The notes under the pieces: model-generated
Database searches by the model: none
Told to the model about the DNA's origin: nothing
The model's input: only the letters and a program-made list of their open reading frames with translations
From: Sodiomyces alkalinus F11
Lineage: Eukaryota > Ascomycota > Sordariomycetes > Glomerellales > Plectosphaerellaceae
Assembly: GCF_003711515.1 (NCBI RefSeq)
Contig: NW_021167082.1
Span: forward strand, 877,310 to 941,309
Direction: 5' to 3'
Length of the DNA: 64,000 bases
Made by a program: the position numbers and the translations under genes
Part shown: positions 1-12,229 of the stretch, in pieces
How the letters are laid out: the number at the start of each line of letters is the position of its first letter
Numbering within the stretch: the first letter of the stretch is position 1

Positions 1-150
1 GATGAATCGGTGGCGAGACACATATCTGAGTAATGGTCGTCTGTACCTGTCGTATATTGCACCTCGCTGCCCGGAGTTATTCCAACTCATCCTATGGATA
101 CTTGATTGAGGATGTAATGTGTGAAGTGCCTTACGATGAAGTATAGAGGC

Positions 151-703
151 TCATACATCCCGGAGATCCTCATTCCCGACCCTCTCCCTGCCCAAACCTC
201 CGTCAACATTGACCCCTGCGCTCCTCTGCGCCTTGATCTTTTCTCGGGCATCAGCCTGTTCCCTCTTTTTCCTATGACAAGGGTTAGCTATGTTGAAATC
301 AATCCATCACACCGCAGCTCGAGACAAATCATAGAGACGGTTGAGAAGTGGCTCAATAGAAGAGACAGAAAGAAAAGGGGCACTGCAATTGGACGAACCT
401 ATCAAGCTCCTCGGTAAAGTCGTGCTCGACAACTTCTTCCCCGGGCGCCTTCTGCGTCCCGCTCTTTCGTTGGACAGCATGAGCAACATCTCCCTCGGCG
501 AACGTCTCGAGCTGTTCGTCGGCATCCTCGTTTTCGTTCTGAAGTTGGAAATTTTCGTCAACGTTCTCCTGCTGGGTGGTGTTTCTTGCTTCGGTTGCGT
601 CGGAGGGGCCAGACGACCGGATCCCCTGACCTTGTGGTTGGTGGGTAACTTCGTCGTGTGAGTATGGGGCATAGCCCGAGGCGTTCCTATTCTCGGACGA
701 CAT
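151..703 (-). CDS. Small conserved hydrophilic fungal protein, 141 aa, two exons
   Basis: Exons are 703..399 and 271..151. The 127-nt intron (398..272) has GT at the donor and CATAG at the acceptor, and joining keeps frame. The protein starts MSSENRNASGYAPYSHDEV and ends NEDLRDV. It is hydrophilic and likely disordered: an acidic stretch (NENEDADEQLETFAEGDVAHAVQ) is followed by FTEELDRKKREQADAREKIKAQ, a short charged helix interrupted by the intron. There is no signal peptide or membrane segment. The chosen ATG at 703 sits in a good CACCATG context; an in-frame upstream extension looks like 5' UTR. It resembles small unnamed proteins widespread in filamentous fungi, but I cannot name a family or function. 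Structure is well supported, function unknown. Confidence 0.75.
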
Positions 704-1625
704 GGTGCGTGATTTGTATCCGTAAATCTCTCTTTTCTCGAGTCGTACGTTCGTAAGTTTGAAGAGATGGAGAGACAATAAAATGGTCGGCGAATTCGCG
801 TAGTTTGTAGATGGGCAGAGAGCGATATGTGTGTGGCGCGTTGAGGCGTGGGAATGAGATGTGATGGAGGATAGCTTACCTTAAGGTAGCCTTGCGTTAT
901 CACCCATACGTTGCTATGACGTCATCTTGAAAGTGCATTGTACTCGAGGGGTTGGCAGTGGCAGTGGCAGTGGCAGTTCGGATGATCGGGGCCGGTCCTC
1001 ACACCGGCCGTCTCTTGCTCCGAGTGGGTAGGACCCCTATGTCTCCGTCTCTTTTCTACGGAGTAATTGAGTAGTTCGTGACTTTCTTGTCGCCATGACT
1101 GTCGATCATGCTATATCTTGTCAACAAACGATCTGAACGTGGAAATCGCTGACCTCGGTGGCCCCCACGTGTCGTTGCAACCTCGAGGAGAGAGACGTTG
1201 AGTAGACGAGTGCTCGTGATCCGGTCCAAAATCACACCACTTCGATATGTGCTTCTCAATCCACCTTTCTCGATGCTTCGCCACAATGACTTTCTGTTGC
1301 ACCGACCTACGCGTGCACCATCAATTTGTAATCGCCGACCGCTATCGGGTCTCGTGGCGAAGAGTCGAAAAATGAGACCGGGGTGGTGATGATCTCCATG
1401 TGCCTGGAAGCAGGCATGATTCGTCGATTGGACTTTGCGGGGTTGGTCGTCACGACCTCTTATCCCGCGACAATAGACGCGTCGTCACGTATTCTCATGG
1501 GGGAGCATAATCTCGAAGCGAATGATTGGTGTCTGGAGTAGTGAACGAGTGAACTGTGCCAAATTGACTCGAACTGATACTGAGACTTCAACCAAAAGCC
1601 TTTTGCATCTCTGCAAGTTAAGACA
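704..1625. other. Intergenic, divergent promoters
   Basis: This 0.9 kb lies between two divergently oriented genes. It holds a fourfold 6-bp tandem repeat GGCAGT (954..977). I see no credible coding exon. Confidence 0.6.
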
Positions 1626-3055
1626 ATGGCTCCATCTGCCACCGAGACGCCCCAAACCGCGGCTGAGAGTGTTCAGGTGAAGCAAGTTCCCGCGGCCGAG
1701 AGAGAAGCCGACAGTGGTTGAGGCATCGGAGGTGCAAGAGGAGCAGCTGCCCGAGCTGCGAACCGGGCACAAAGAACCCCTCCAACTGAGCGGCGCCCTG
1801 GATAAGTATGAGCACTTCGAAGTGACCCCCGTGATCGGGCGCGAGTACGTCGACGTCAACCTCGTCGAGTTGCTAAGAGCTCCCAACTCGGACGAACTGC
1901 TCCGTGACCTTGCTATCACCAGTAAGCACAGACAACTCACTGCCATCGCAATGCAATGTATCCATTTACCCTCCATGCTGAACCCCCCCGGGGGAAACCC
2001 CCCTGATGCATAGTTTCGCAGCAGGCGTCGTGTTCTTCCGGGAGCAAGACGACGTGACCAACGACATCCAGAAGGAGCTGGTCCAGCGCCTGGGCGAGCT
2101 CAGTGGCAACCCGGCCACCTCCAAGCTGCACATCCACCCCATCAACAATGCCGGCCGGGGCGACGACAAGGATGACGAGATCAGTGTCATCTCGTCGGTG
2201 CGGCAGAAGGAGCTGTACCTGGATTGCTTCCTCAACTATACCAAGAAGCAGAGCCAGAAGACGCAGTGGCATTCGGACATTACCTTTGAGCCGATTCCTA
2301 GCGACTATGCTCTCCTCCGTCTGACGCAGCTGCCGAAGACGGGCGGCGGTAGGTTTCCTTTTTTTTCTTTTCTTCTTCTTCCCCTCTCCTTTTTTTCTTC
2401 TTCTCTACTCCCTCCCCCTGTTTTCAAGGGGTACTGGCAAGACTAACCGTGTATTTCGAACTGGGCATGTAGACACACTCTGAGCTTCCGGCTATGAAGT
2501 GTACGACCCGCATCTCAGCGCCGCTGCAAAAGTTCCTGGAGACACTAACGGCGACATACGCGCAACCCGGGTTCAACCGAGCCGCCGAGCGCAACGAGTT
2601 CCAGATCTACAGCGGCGAGCGCGGCGCGCCGGAAAACGTCGGCGAGGTGCTGGAGGCGATCCACCCGGTAATCCGGACGAACCCGGTCACGGGCTGGAAG
2701 AGCGTCTTCGCGGTAGGCCACCACGTCCAGAAGATCAACGGGCTGAGAGACGACGAGTCCAAGCACTTCCTCGACTGGTTCGTGCGGCTGGTGGTCGACA
2801 ACCACGACCTGCAGGTGCGGTACAAGTGGCAGAACGCCAACGACGTCGGCATCTGGGACAAACCGCTCGGTCTACCACGCCGCCACGCCCGACTACATCT
2901 CCGAGCCGGGCTTGGGCGAGAAGCAGGGCGCGCGGTCTGTCAGTCTGGGTGAGCGGCCGTATTTTGACCCGCAAAGCACTAGCAGGCGCGAGGCTCTCAG
3001 GGACCAGGCTATCGCTCTTGTGCGAGAGAAGGGGATTGAGGCGCTGCAGGTGTAG
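1626..3055 (+). pseudogene. Broken alpha-ketoglutarate/Fe(II)-dependent TauD/TfdA-family dioxygenase (sulfonate dioxygenase-like)
   Basis: Fragments in changing frames align in order with fungal TauD/JLP1-type dioxygenases, which release sulfite from sulfonates such as taurine. Visible are the N-terminal EVTPVIGREY region, the Fe-binding HxD (QWHSDITFEP), the distal-histidine region VGHHVQKINGL, and the C-terminal ISEPGLGEK...REKGIEALQV ending at 3055. Introns appear at 1922..2013 and 2349..2472. Lesions: the 1626 ATG frame shifts before 1705 and meets TGA at 1719; one base is missing just after the intron 1 acceptor (2014..2023); a TGA (2481..2483) replaces the tryptophan codon expected there; an extra C near 2507; an extra A near 2860. 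With four frameshifts and one nonsense codon the gene cannot make the full enzyme. Two lesions lie in short homopolymers, so sequencing error could explain some but hardly all. The lesions are single-base, with no insertion element visible. Confidence 0.8.
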
Positions 3056-3945
3056 ATGTGGTTCGAGCGTGACTACTCGGTCGTCAAGTACGGATAGGTA
3101 GCAATGTCATTGAACTGGTTGTCCATGGCGAGAATTTGTTTTGCAATAAGCACAGTTTCTGATTTCCGGAGTCTCAAAAGGGTCCAGTGTGAAAATGATA
3201 AATCCGGGGAATAACGACGGAACCTGGAGTGGGTAAAGTTGTGGATTGTGCCGACGATTTGGCGATGTATTAATGTATCGGGAGTAAGACGGCCCGGTGG
3301 CCCCTTAAGCCCCTTGCTTCGTTTGTCCACCGACTGTAAGTAGAATCTCCCCCGGTTCCCTTCCCCGCGGATAAGGTATCGTGGCTTGGGTAACATCCAA
3401 TCCTTGGGCACAACTGCCAATTATAAACCGTCAAGCATAAAAGACACTGTAAAGAGCATGGATAGTATTCCATTTGTTTGGGGAAGGCGATCTAGTTACT
3501 TTCTCAATACTATAGCGAGAATATAGTATAAAAAGGTGGCTGAACACTATACACCCTAAGGTATGTTTGTCTCCTGACCTGGTGTCGTATTCCCAAATTG
3601 CTTGATCCTTGTCTCCTGGAGTAGTATCCTTACGTACTTTGGACGCTTAATATGCGGTACTCGCAGTAAAGCGGAGGAGCTTGGTCCAAACCCGCACTGC
3701 CTCGCTGTGTCTTTGGGCAGAGGATTTTCTCTCTTGTCCTCCGCATTGCTCAGCGAAGGCCATTGGCAGATGCGATGCGAGGGCTCTCGGTGAATTGGGT
3801 CGTACTGAGATCAGAAAGCCGTCGCTGTTAACCGATTGTGTCCCTGTGTCATCTCAGCCTGGGGTTCGTTCATTGGGGTCCGACTCACGCCTTGCAGATT
3901 CACTCATTGTGGATCTCGATTCTCGATTACCAGGAGACGTAGAGT
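3056..3945. other. Intergenic, probable promoter of the WSC gene
   Basis: A TATA-like run TATAAAAAGG starts at 3527, about 420 bp before the WSC start codon. No convincing coding exon is seen; short frames here have no recognisable composition. Confidence 0.5.
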
Positions 3946-5218
3946 ATGAGACGCGTAACACGGCCATCACCATCGGCGTCAGGGACCCTGTCAGCTCTCT
4001 ACCCTTTCCTGGCCCTCCTTGCGGCAAGCAGCACCATGGCGATGGCGGGCATCGCGCCAGCGCAACCAGCTGTCAACTCGGCCGCCTTCCTCTCCGTCCC
4101 AACCCCAACTCCCATCGTGATGACCTTGGAGCCAATTCGGGTCCTCGACGCCCGCGCCCCGCAGCCCAGCACCGTCTCCCTGGCCGGCTACTCGGCGGTC
4201 GGCTGCTTCCAACACGGCAGCAATCACATCCTGACCATCACATCGCTGACCGACACCGGCATGACGCCGCAGTTGTGCCGCAACTTCTGCTCGGTCGAAT
4301 CGGCCTCCATATTCGGGGTCGAGTGGGGTATGAGGTGCTACTGCGGCAATGAGCTCGAGCCCTTTGCTGCTCGGGCTCCCGACGACGAGTGTACCGCGTC
4401 ATGTTACGGCGCTACTAGCTACGTCTGTGGTGCGAGAAGTCGGATGAATCTCTATGCCCACACCGACATTCATATCTCTGGTGCGTCACTCTTTGCTGCT
4501 ACTGTTACTGGCAATGGTACTAGCTCTTCCTACCTACCGTCACTGCATCCGAAGGGGATCGCGGGGAAGGAGGGGATAGGGCGGGTGCGTGCCGACAACA
4601 AGTATTAATGTTGCCGCTGCAGGTGGCACTTCCGCAACCGCGACCGGCGACAGCAACACTCCTCCGAGTCCTACAGCCGGTTCCAGTTCGGGATCTAGCA
4701 GTGACGACGGCAGTATAGACGAGGATGGGAACGACGCCGCCGCCGGACCCGACCCCGGCACCGACCCCAGTGTCAGTCCCGACACAAGCGCGGGCACGTC
4801 GCCCGGTCATGACGAAGACGAGCCACCCACCACTTCCGCCCCAGGAGGGGCCAACCTCTCGGTGGGAGCCGTGGTCGGCATTGCCATTGGTGCCGCAGCG
4901 ATATCCGGTTCCATCACCGCCGCCGTCATGTTCTTCTTCTGCCGCCGACGCGGATTCCGCAATAAAAACGCTGCCGTCTCTTACCCGGCTGCCAGTTCGT
5001 CTGGAGGTCCTATGGCCGGGTCCTCTCCCGAGCTGGAGTACGCCCAGGTGACGACGACGCAGTCTGGGAGGCCGCGGGATCATCGGCCGTCAATGGCGAT
5101 GCCGTATTCGCCGCAGAGCCGCACTCATGAGTTGGGCCATGAAACCTACGAGATGCCGGGTAACAGGTGGCAGGACGAGACGAGAGTGACCGATATCGGG
5201 AATTATAAAGAGGCGTAG
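3946..5218 (+). CDS. WSC-domain, single-pass membrane cell-wall stress sensor, 376 aa
   Basis: Exons are 3946..4480 and 4623..5218; the intron starts GTGCGT and ends CTGCAG. The domain order is that of Wsc/Slg1-type sensors, which sit in the plasma membrane and report wall stress to the Rho1-PKC pathway. An N-terminal hydrophobic signal (about residues 15-36) is followed by a cysteine-rich WSC domain (about 78-170: GYSAVGCFQ, CRNFC, RCYCGNEL, CTASCYG, YVCGA). Then come a long Ser/Thr/Pro/Asp-rich O-glycosylation-type stalk, one transmembrane helix (LSVGAVVGIAIG... to MFFF), a basic stop-transfer CRRRGFRNK, and a cytoplasmic tail of about 100 residues. The short acidic stalk is a little unusual. 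The first ATG was chosen because it precedes the signal; a second Met at residue 31 would lose most of it. Wall-sensor function is inferred from architecture. Confidence 0.85.
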
Positions 5219-7804
5219 TCGAAGAGTTGAAGAGCGCAGGGATAAGGAGGAGGGCTGAATTCCCGTGTTGTTCACGATTTTACGGAATCATCATCTGCGT
5301 AAACCGTGCCGCCCAGCGCTGCATCTTGTAGAGACGTCATGCAGACCGGAAAACAGGACCGCAACCTGTTCTCCTTTTGACTGTCATGTCATGCTCGTCC
5401 GTGACAACGTTGAGTCAACGGTGATTTGAGAACGAAAAAAGGTATCAAAGTACCTTATCCTTATTGGTACTCCGTACCTTAGGTACTCGGTAACTGCGGG
5501 TTATACGACGTATTCGGAATACGGGTTGTCATGTGTTCCGGCTGAGTAATCATTTCGGAGGTTCATGAGCCGCAACACCCAAAAAGGGAAAGTCCCCCCA
5601 CTTCGCACAACTGTAATTTCCCACTTTCGGCGAACGTTCCACATTTCACATTCCCCATTCCACACGCGACGTCCACCCCCCTCGTCCCTCGTCCCTCGTT
5701 CCTCTTTTCTCATCCTTCACGATTCTAGCTCCGATGGAAGTCTTGTCAGACAGCCTGCCAAGGCTCTCCATAAGGCAATCGACCTTCACTTCAGCTCCGA
5801 CAAGTCTGCGCCACGCATTAGGGGCGGCAAGGAAAATGATATTGGGCTTGCATTCGGACATGCGGAACTAATACCGGCGTCTGAAGCGAATGCTATCACG
5901 ATGAGTACAACTGACATTGACAGTTCATTATACCTAGTGCATTTGCTGGTCTCGGGAGATTATCGAGTCCCCTGATTCCGGGCCTGGGATCTGGCGTACC
6001 AGGGACGTCAAAAGGATCGGCTTTCAGGGCTTGACCCCGCGCATTGCGTCTTCTTCTTTCTTCTTTTTTTCTTTCTTTTTTCACGTGGCGCTTGTTGCTC
6101 TGGATCATTCTATGGACCGTCAATCACATCCATCCCATGGTCCCCAAAATCTAATTATCTATCACGTGGAGGGGCGCCGGCTGGTCGACTCGCCCGAAAG
6201 TCACCCGCCGTGGGCCTAATATGGGGGATTGGGCAATAAGTCCGTGATTGACGACAGTGCGAAAGTGGAACACGTCGAATCCATCAGAACCTCTTGGCCT
6301 GCCGAGCCGGGCTTGTCGTTCTATCTCCGGTCCTCTTTCTCCACCAGAGTTCTGGTCTTCGAGAAGAGTACGAGGAAATTAACGAAGTACGTTGGAAGGA
6401 GACTCGGAGACTGCTCTTTCATCACCGATGAGGGAACAAATCGTCTAGGCTAGTGCCGACTCCTCCGCCGTGGCAGACGGAGACGCCAACATCCTGACAA
6501 CCACCGTCTTCCTAAACTCACTGCCGGCCTATGTTCGGGCTTTCCTACTCACACGTTACTTCGTACCACTTCTCGAATCCGGGGTACATGTGGAGAGAGA
6601 TGACCAACGTGTCTCTCCCGAGTGGAAGTCGTATAGACTGCTCCATGAAATGCCATTGTCTGGTTATGCCCAGCTGTCTATATTGCAAGGCATCCCATAC
6701 TCTGTATTCAACCCACTCTTACAGCGCGATTCGCTCGATCCGTCCTCCTCGTCGGCTTATTCGATCATGACCAAACCAGAGTCTCAGTTTCTCCGTATCT
6801 TACAGAGTTCGAATGCATCCGCTTCCGTTGGCGGGTGCCCATGGGGCCCCACCCCGGGCAGCCACCTACCGAAGTTGCCTTTTTGACGAGTAGCTTAATT
6901 CTTCGCTTCGATGGGTTTCCCTCCGGCGCCTCCACTACCTTAGCCACCCAAGTCCCGACCTCTATCGACCTCTGGAAGCCCTGATGGCTACTGGGGGGCC
7001 TGCATGAAGTACGGATACTCCATGCGGAGTGCAGCAACCCTCCATCTTTCCTGTTTCAGTCACCAGTCCTTGTTCCCGTGGTTCATTACGGGACCTAGGC
7101 GCCAGCTTCCTCTTCGGGGGGTCAGGGTCCGTTCTTTTAGCCTGAACGCAGGCTGAGGAACCTCCCCCCCTTCGAGTCGCCGCTTTTTGCCTGGTTCCCA
7201 GACGTGGTCACCAGATGTCTGGATATTTTCCCCCTTGATCGCGGGCCAAGCCTCTTGGATCGGGCTTTGGTTTCTCTCCTACGGACCGTCAATGCGGTGG
7301 ATGCCTCGTCTCAGTTCGCGTCAGTCCTCGTCATTTGCGCATTGCCTCAACCGGCTTGGGCGAGCCGCCCAGTAGTCCCTCTTACCCAATGGGACGCCGG
7401 GGTTTTCTGTCCAGGCAATATGGACCATCGTGGGGACGCCCCGATGACAACGACGAGCCCGTTTACCTACCTAGGTACTTGCCATCCGGTGCCTTGCGTT
7501 GTTGAGCCTGGGAACCTGGGCCATCCAGGTTTGTCGGACCGCTTCTCTTGCAGGGGGGGGCCGGTGGCAATGTGACTACCACATGCCCTTCGAAAGAAGA
7601 ATGGGGGGCGCATTTCTAACTAGCCAGTCGAGGGGCGATCAGAGAGCTCGAGAGAAATATATAAAGGTCGCTCATCATTTCCTCCTTGGTCTTCTCGTTC
7701 GGCAGGGAACTCCTTAGAGATCGTCGCTGTCAACAAGTCAATCTCCTCCTTCTCCGTGTCGATCCCTCCTCGTACCTACCGCCTTCTCTCAACAATCAGA
7801 CAAG
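5219..7804. other. Long intergenic region (2.6 kb)
   Basis: There is an AGGTACCT-type palindrome cluster at about 5451..5485 and a C/T-rich tract around 6050..6080. Several frames of 70-140 codons exist on the plus strand, but they lack good starts, codon bias and recognisable motifs. No gene is supported. Confidence 0.5.
7658..7665 (+). promoter_or_regulatory. TATA box of the AA9-CBM1 gene
   Basis: The sequence TATATAAA lies about 140 bp upstream of the start codon at 7805, a plausible spacing for a strongly inducible fungal secreted-enzyme gene. The site is seen; its role is inferred. Confidence 0.55.
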
Positions 7805-8991
7805 ATGGTTCTCAGCAAGCTCGCTGGCCTCTTCACGGCCCTCGCCGCCGTCGGACAGGTTGCTGGCCACGGCTACGTGTCCAACATCATCATCAACGGC
7901 GTCTCGTACACCAACTACAACCCCAACAGCGATTGGTACCAGCCTCCTGCCAGCCGCCCCGTCCGGTATGTGATCACCAGTCAAAGAGAGAGCCCGGCTG
8001 CAACTTGTCGACCTCCTCCCCCGATGTTACGGGACGCAAATATTTCTCTCTCCCCGTCCCAGGAACTCGGAACGCTAACGCTGACTTGTCTATTAGTGCC
8101 GGCTGGGCTGCTGAGCAGATGGATCTCGGCTTCGTTGCCCCCAACGCCTATGGATCCCCCGATATCATCTGCCATCGTCAGGCCACCCCCGGCCAGGGCC
8201 ATATCCGCGTCGCCGCCGGCGATGTCATCACCCTCCAGTGGACTGACTGGCCCGAGTCGCACAAGGGCCCCGTCTTCGACCACCTGGCTCGTTGCGACGG
8301 CCACTGCTCGACCGCCAACAAGCAGGACCTCCGCTGGTTCAAGATTGACGGTGCCGGCCTTGTCTCGGCCCCCAACACCTTCGCTGCCGATCTCCTGGTC
8401 CAGAACAGCGACCAGTGGTCCGTCCGCATCCCCTCCAACGTTGCCCCGGGCCACTACGTCCTCCGCCACGAGATCCTGGCTCTCCACTCCGCCAGCCAGC
8501 CTAACGGTGCCCAGTCGTACCCCCAGTGCATCAACCTCGAGATCACTGGCTCCGGCTCCTCCACCTTCCCCGGCACTGCCGGCACCCAGCTCCTGTCCCC
8601 CAACGAGGCCGGCGTCGTCTTCAACGTCTGGGCCCCGGTCTCCAGCTACCCCGTTCCCGGCGGTGCCATCGTTCAGGGCGGCACCAGCATGATCCCCCAG
8701 TCCGTTGTCCGGGCCACCGCCACCGGCACCGTTACCCCGGCCGGTCAGGCTACTCCTCCCCCCGGCCCCCCTCCTACCAACCCCCCTCCCACCAACCCTC
8801 CTCCCACCAACCCTCCTCCTACCAACCCTCCTCCCACCAACCCTCCTCCTACCAACCCTCCCCCCTCCTCCGGCGGCGCTCCTCACTGGGGCCAGTGCGG
8901 TGGCCAGGGCTGGCCGGGCCCCCACACCTGCCAGTCGGGCGCTACCTGCACTCCTCTTAACGACTACTACCACCAGTGCATTCCCAACTAA
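7805..8991 (+). CDS. AA9 lytic polysaccharide monooxygenase with C-terminal CBM1, 351 aa
   Basis: Exons are 7805..7965 and 8097..8991 (intron GTATGT...ATTAG). The enzyme is a secreted, copper-dependent oxygenase that cleaves cellulose chains oxidatively. A signal peptide (residues 1-21) ends so that the mature protein begins with His22 (HGYV), the first half of the histidine brace. The second brace histidine is H178 in [11 protein letters not shown], and the axial tyrosine is Y195 in the QxY motif GAQSYPQC. After the catalytic domain comes a linker of tandem NPPPT units, then a CBM1 cellulose-binding module ([10 protein letters not shown]...YYHQCIPN) with four conserved cysteines and aromatic residues. 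All known active-site residues are present. The encoded linker repeat is 15 bp at DNA level (about 8770..8860). Expression on cellulose is expected from the family. Confidence 0.95.
8768..8862 (+). repeat. 15-bp in-frame tandem repeat encoding a TNPPP linker
   Basis: About six near-identical 15-bp units (ACCAACCCTCCTCCC type) encode TNPPP between the AA9 catalytic domain and the CBM1. Synonymous C/T differences separate the units. Copy number could vary between strains. Confidence 0.85.
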
Positions 8992-10245
8992 GCGCCGCGC
9001 CAGGTCCCGGGCGAGAAAGTGGTTGACGGAGATGGCAACAACGGTTCAACGCTTCTATGTGTCTAAGCTTTGATGATGAAACGGGGAAAGGTTCACATGG
9101 CTAGAGATCTTTTTCTGCTGTGGCCTTCCCACAACTGTACATAACTTTGCATACATAGAGCACATCTACATAAATAATCCCAGTTAGGGTGCTCAATCTT
9201 CTACTGCTCGCCTATGAGTCTCTGCTGTGTTTCTGGTGATGTTTGTTCCCGATACGAGAGACGTGACTATGAAAGCAGTATGTGGTTAATTGCTTGAGCC
9301 CTCGGGCATAAATCAGTCGAGCGAAGGGGCTTTTGAGGATCCCCGATGTCTGTTCGAACAGTTGCCCCCTGAAGACCTCGCCCTGCCATCATCCCTGGGC
9401 CTGCCACTTGCACAATGTTGTCAATCGCACTTATGTCCAACCAACAAGGCATGATGGGATCGATGGGTAAATACCTCTCTGGGAAGGTCGATAAACCGCC
9501 ACGGGGCAGGATTGTCGGACACAACCCACTCTTCTCACCACATACATCCCTCTTTCTGCTAATAACCCAGGAATCAGGTGGTCCACCACCGACCGCACAT
9601 TGTCGAATGAAGCCATTCCCGGCCCACCACATCTTTCTTCCAAGCACTGCCAGAGAAAACCCCAGATTTCGGATCATGTCGTCCCATTTTTGCTGCTGGT
9701 AAACAAGGTCACTTCATCCGGTTGAAGTTACAAATTCGAAAGTAAGGAGTATCCCTACCGCGATGCGACTGCAAGTACGTGATCTATAGCTATACCGTTA
9801 ACTCCCGCCGCGGCAAGTGGGTGTGTTCCTGTCGACGGTACGACCAACATGGAATTCTCAGTTGGCTTCGTTTCGAAGGATGAATGGGGGATGGGGATGT
9901 ACTGGAAGTCATGGACGAGAAGACAAACTCGGTACTGACAGGAGAGATCCTTCGCCAACGAAGGAAGACCGATAACGAGAGTGTAGATCGCTATAATGGA
10001 AAGACGTCCCAACGTACAGAAGTGGTTGGGAGTTAGCTTCGCAGGGTTTGACACGCCTTGCAACGGAGCATTCCCGGAACTCGGAAGCATTGTTGAGACG
10101 CGATATATGAACATGTTCTCTTATACGGTATCAACAGACCCTACATATGTGACTCTTCGGTTTAGCACTCGGGAATCATTTCTGTGATCCCGGAGTCTTG
10201 CCCTCCCCCCCCCCTCTCTTCCCAGCACCCAAAGCGTCGTCTCCC
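8992..10245. other. Intergenic between convergent AA9 and glutamyl-tRNA synthetase genes
   Basis: This holds the 3' ends of both flanking genes. No supported gene. Scattered open frames up to 136 codons lack recognisable features. Confidence 0.5.
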
Positions 10246-12229
10246 TTATTTCTTGCCAGTTGGGATGGCAAACAAGACAAGCTTATCACCCTCGTTTAGG
10301 CTCTTGTCAACGCGGTAGAATCCCCGCCTCTCGAGCTGAATAATGTCGTCCTTCTTCAGCTGCGCAGTCCCCTCATCGCACCAGGCGTTCTCACTCCACG
10401 CGGTGTTGGGGTTGAGGAAATCCTCCAACTTGTCGTCCTCCTCCAGCTTGTCCTTCGTCAGGAGGTAGTCAAAGTCCCAGAGCTCGGCCGGTATGAGCTT
10501 GGTGCCCTTCGCCGACAGCCACGTCACCTTCTTCTTGGTGCTCTTGAAGTCGCCCTTCAGGTTCAGCTCGGCCGTGATGCCGGCGACCGGGTCGCTGCCC
10601 GTGATCTCCCGGATGATGACGTTGCCCCACGACATGGCCGTGATCTCCTCGTCCTTCGTGAACGTCTTGGCGTCCGCCTGGTCCAGCCAGATCTCGTCGG
10701 AGAACACCACGTTCTTCTTCCCGACCTCGGCGTTCTTGGGGTGCTTGGGACGCTCCTCGGTCCGCGGGGCCTCCGGCACGTCGGCGCCCGTGAGGGTCAC
10801 CTTGACCCTGTCCTTCTCGGCGATGGCGGTGTGACGCGGCGCGATCGGGTCGATGACCTTCTTGTTCAGCGCCCAGAGGCCAGCCCAGTCCATGTTCACG
10901 ACGTTGCGGCTGGGTCCCTGCTTGATGATAAACTCGCGGAGGGCCGGGATGGTCAGGCCACGACGACGGATACCGCGGATCGTGGGGAACCTCGGGTCGT
11001 CCCAGCCAGACACCTTGCCCGCGTCCACGAGGGAAGCCAGTTTCCGCTTGGAGAGGAACGTGCGGACGAAGTTGATACGGGAGAAATCCCACATGTAGAC
11101 TTTGCGAATCTTCAGCGTGTCGATGAACCACTGGTACAGCGGGTTGCGATCCGTGTACTCGGTAGAGCGAAGGGCGTGGGTCACGCCCTCCAGTGAGTCG
11201 ACCAGCGGGCAGGCGAGGTCGTAGGTGGGGTATACCTTCCAGGTGGTGCCCGTCCGGTGATGCGCGTCGTCGACGTTGCAGCGGTAGATGACGGGGTCCC
11301 GCAGGGCCTTGTTGGGATCGTCTACGGACACCTTGGCGCGGATGCAGTTCTTGAGCCCTTCCTCGGAGCCCTTGGTCATCTCCTCGAAGATACGCAGGTT
11401 TTCCTCGACAGTTCGCTTCCGGCGCTTCGATTCAATGCCGTCCATACGCTCGGCTCTCATGGTCTCCTGGTCGGTATCATCGGCGTAAGCGCGCCCTTCG
11501 GAGATGAGGCGCTTACACATATCGTATAGGTACTGGAAGTAGTCGGACGTATAGGTCAGGGTGTCGTGTGTGATGCCCATGAGATGCAGATCCTCGACGA
11601 TGGAGTCTTGGAACTCTTCCTTCTCCTTCGAGGGATTGGTGTCATCGAGACGGAGGCGAAGTTGGCCCTTGTAGGCCTCGTGGGCGAAGTAATCGCTTAA
11701 TAGAGCAGCCTTGGCGTGGCCGATGTGAAGATAACCGGACGGCTCGGGCAGGAACCGGGTAACAACGCCCTGATCGACATTCTGAAGCGCGAGATCGAAG
11801 TTTCCACCTGCCTTGCTGCCCGCCACGATCTTTGCCTTCCTGGCAGCTTCGGCGGCTTGGATTTCAGCCTGAATCTCGGGATGTGTTTGTTCGATGAAAT
11901 TGAACCTGGGAAGCAAGCAACCGAGTTAGGAGGAATTGTCCTGGAGTAAGGACTGGCTTGGATCAAGGGATGCAATCTTGCGCAGTCTGTCAATTCGATT
12001 TGACGCACCATCTGGTCAGGTTGGCAAGAGTACCCTTCCGCAGGATTCCGACGGTAGCCTTGTTCGTCTTAAGGGTCTGCCAAATCTTCGTTTCAAGCTC
12101 GCTCAGCTTGTAGCCCTCAATGTACGTTCGCAAGGTCAAGTGTTTGTCGAGGGCGCGAAGGTGCGGTTCAATGGACCTGAAATCCCCCGCGAGAATCGTC
12201 GGCAAGGCTTGAAGCTCGTCGGGCGTCAT
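10246..12229 (-). CDS. GUS1: Cytosolic glutamyl-tRNA synthetase, 626 aa
   Basis: Exons are 12229..12009 and 11905..10246; the 103-nt intron runs from GTGCGT to CCCAG and splits a Trp codon. The enzyme charges tRNA-Glu with glutamate for cytosolic translation. It is class I: the HIGH signature is in PEPSGYLHIGHAKAAL (about residue 134), and the KMSKS equivalent is FLSKRKL in the middle of the protein. The C-terminal half carries the beta-barrel anticodon-binding domain typical of archaeal/eukaryotic GluRS. The N-terminal region of about 75 residues precedes a linker and would correspond to the shortened GST-like appendage that docks on Arc1 in yeast; it is shorter than in yeast. No mitochondrial presequence is seen. 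Identity is very secure from motifs and full-length colinearity. Confidence 0.96.

Noticed and set aside
1678..1714. A short intron that would rescue the first frameshift of the TauD-like gene
   Set aside because: A GTGAAG...GACAG intron would be only about 38 nt and leaves the wrong phase, and it cannot explain the later frameshifts and the TGA.
6470..6886. 138-codon plus frame in the 2.6 kb intergenic stretch
   Set aside because: No ATG at its start and no recognisable protein features.
7981..8973. Long open frame (330 codons) on the minus strand opposite the AA9-CBM1 gene
   Set aside because: It is the antisense shadow of a GC-rich gene; its Gly/Arg/Val-rich composition is that of complementary codons.
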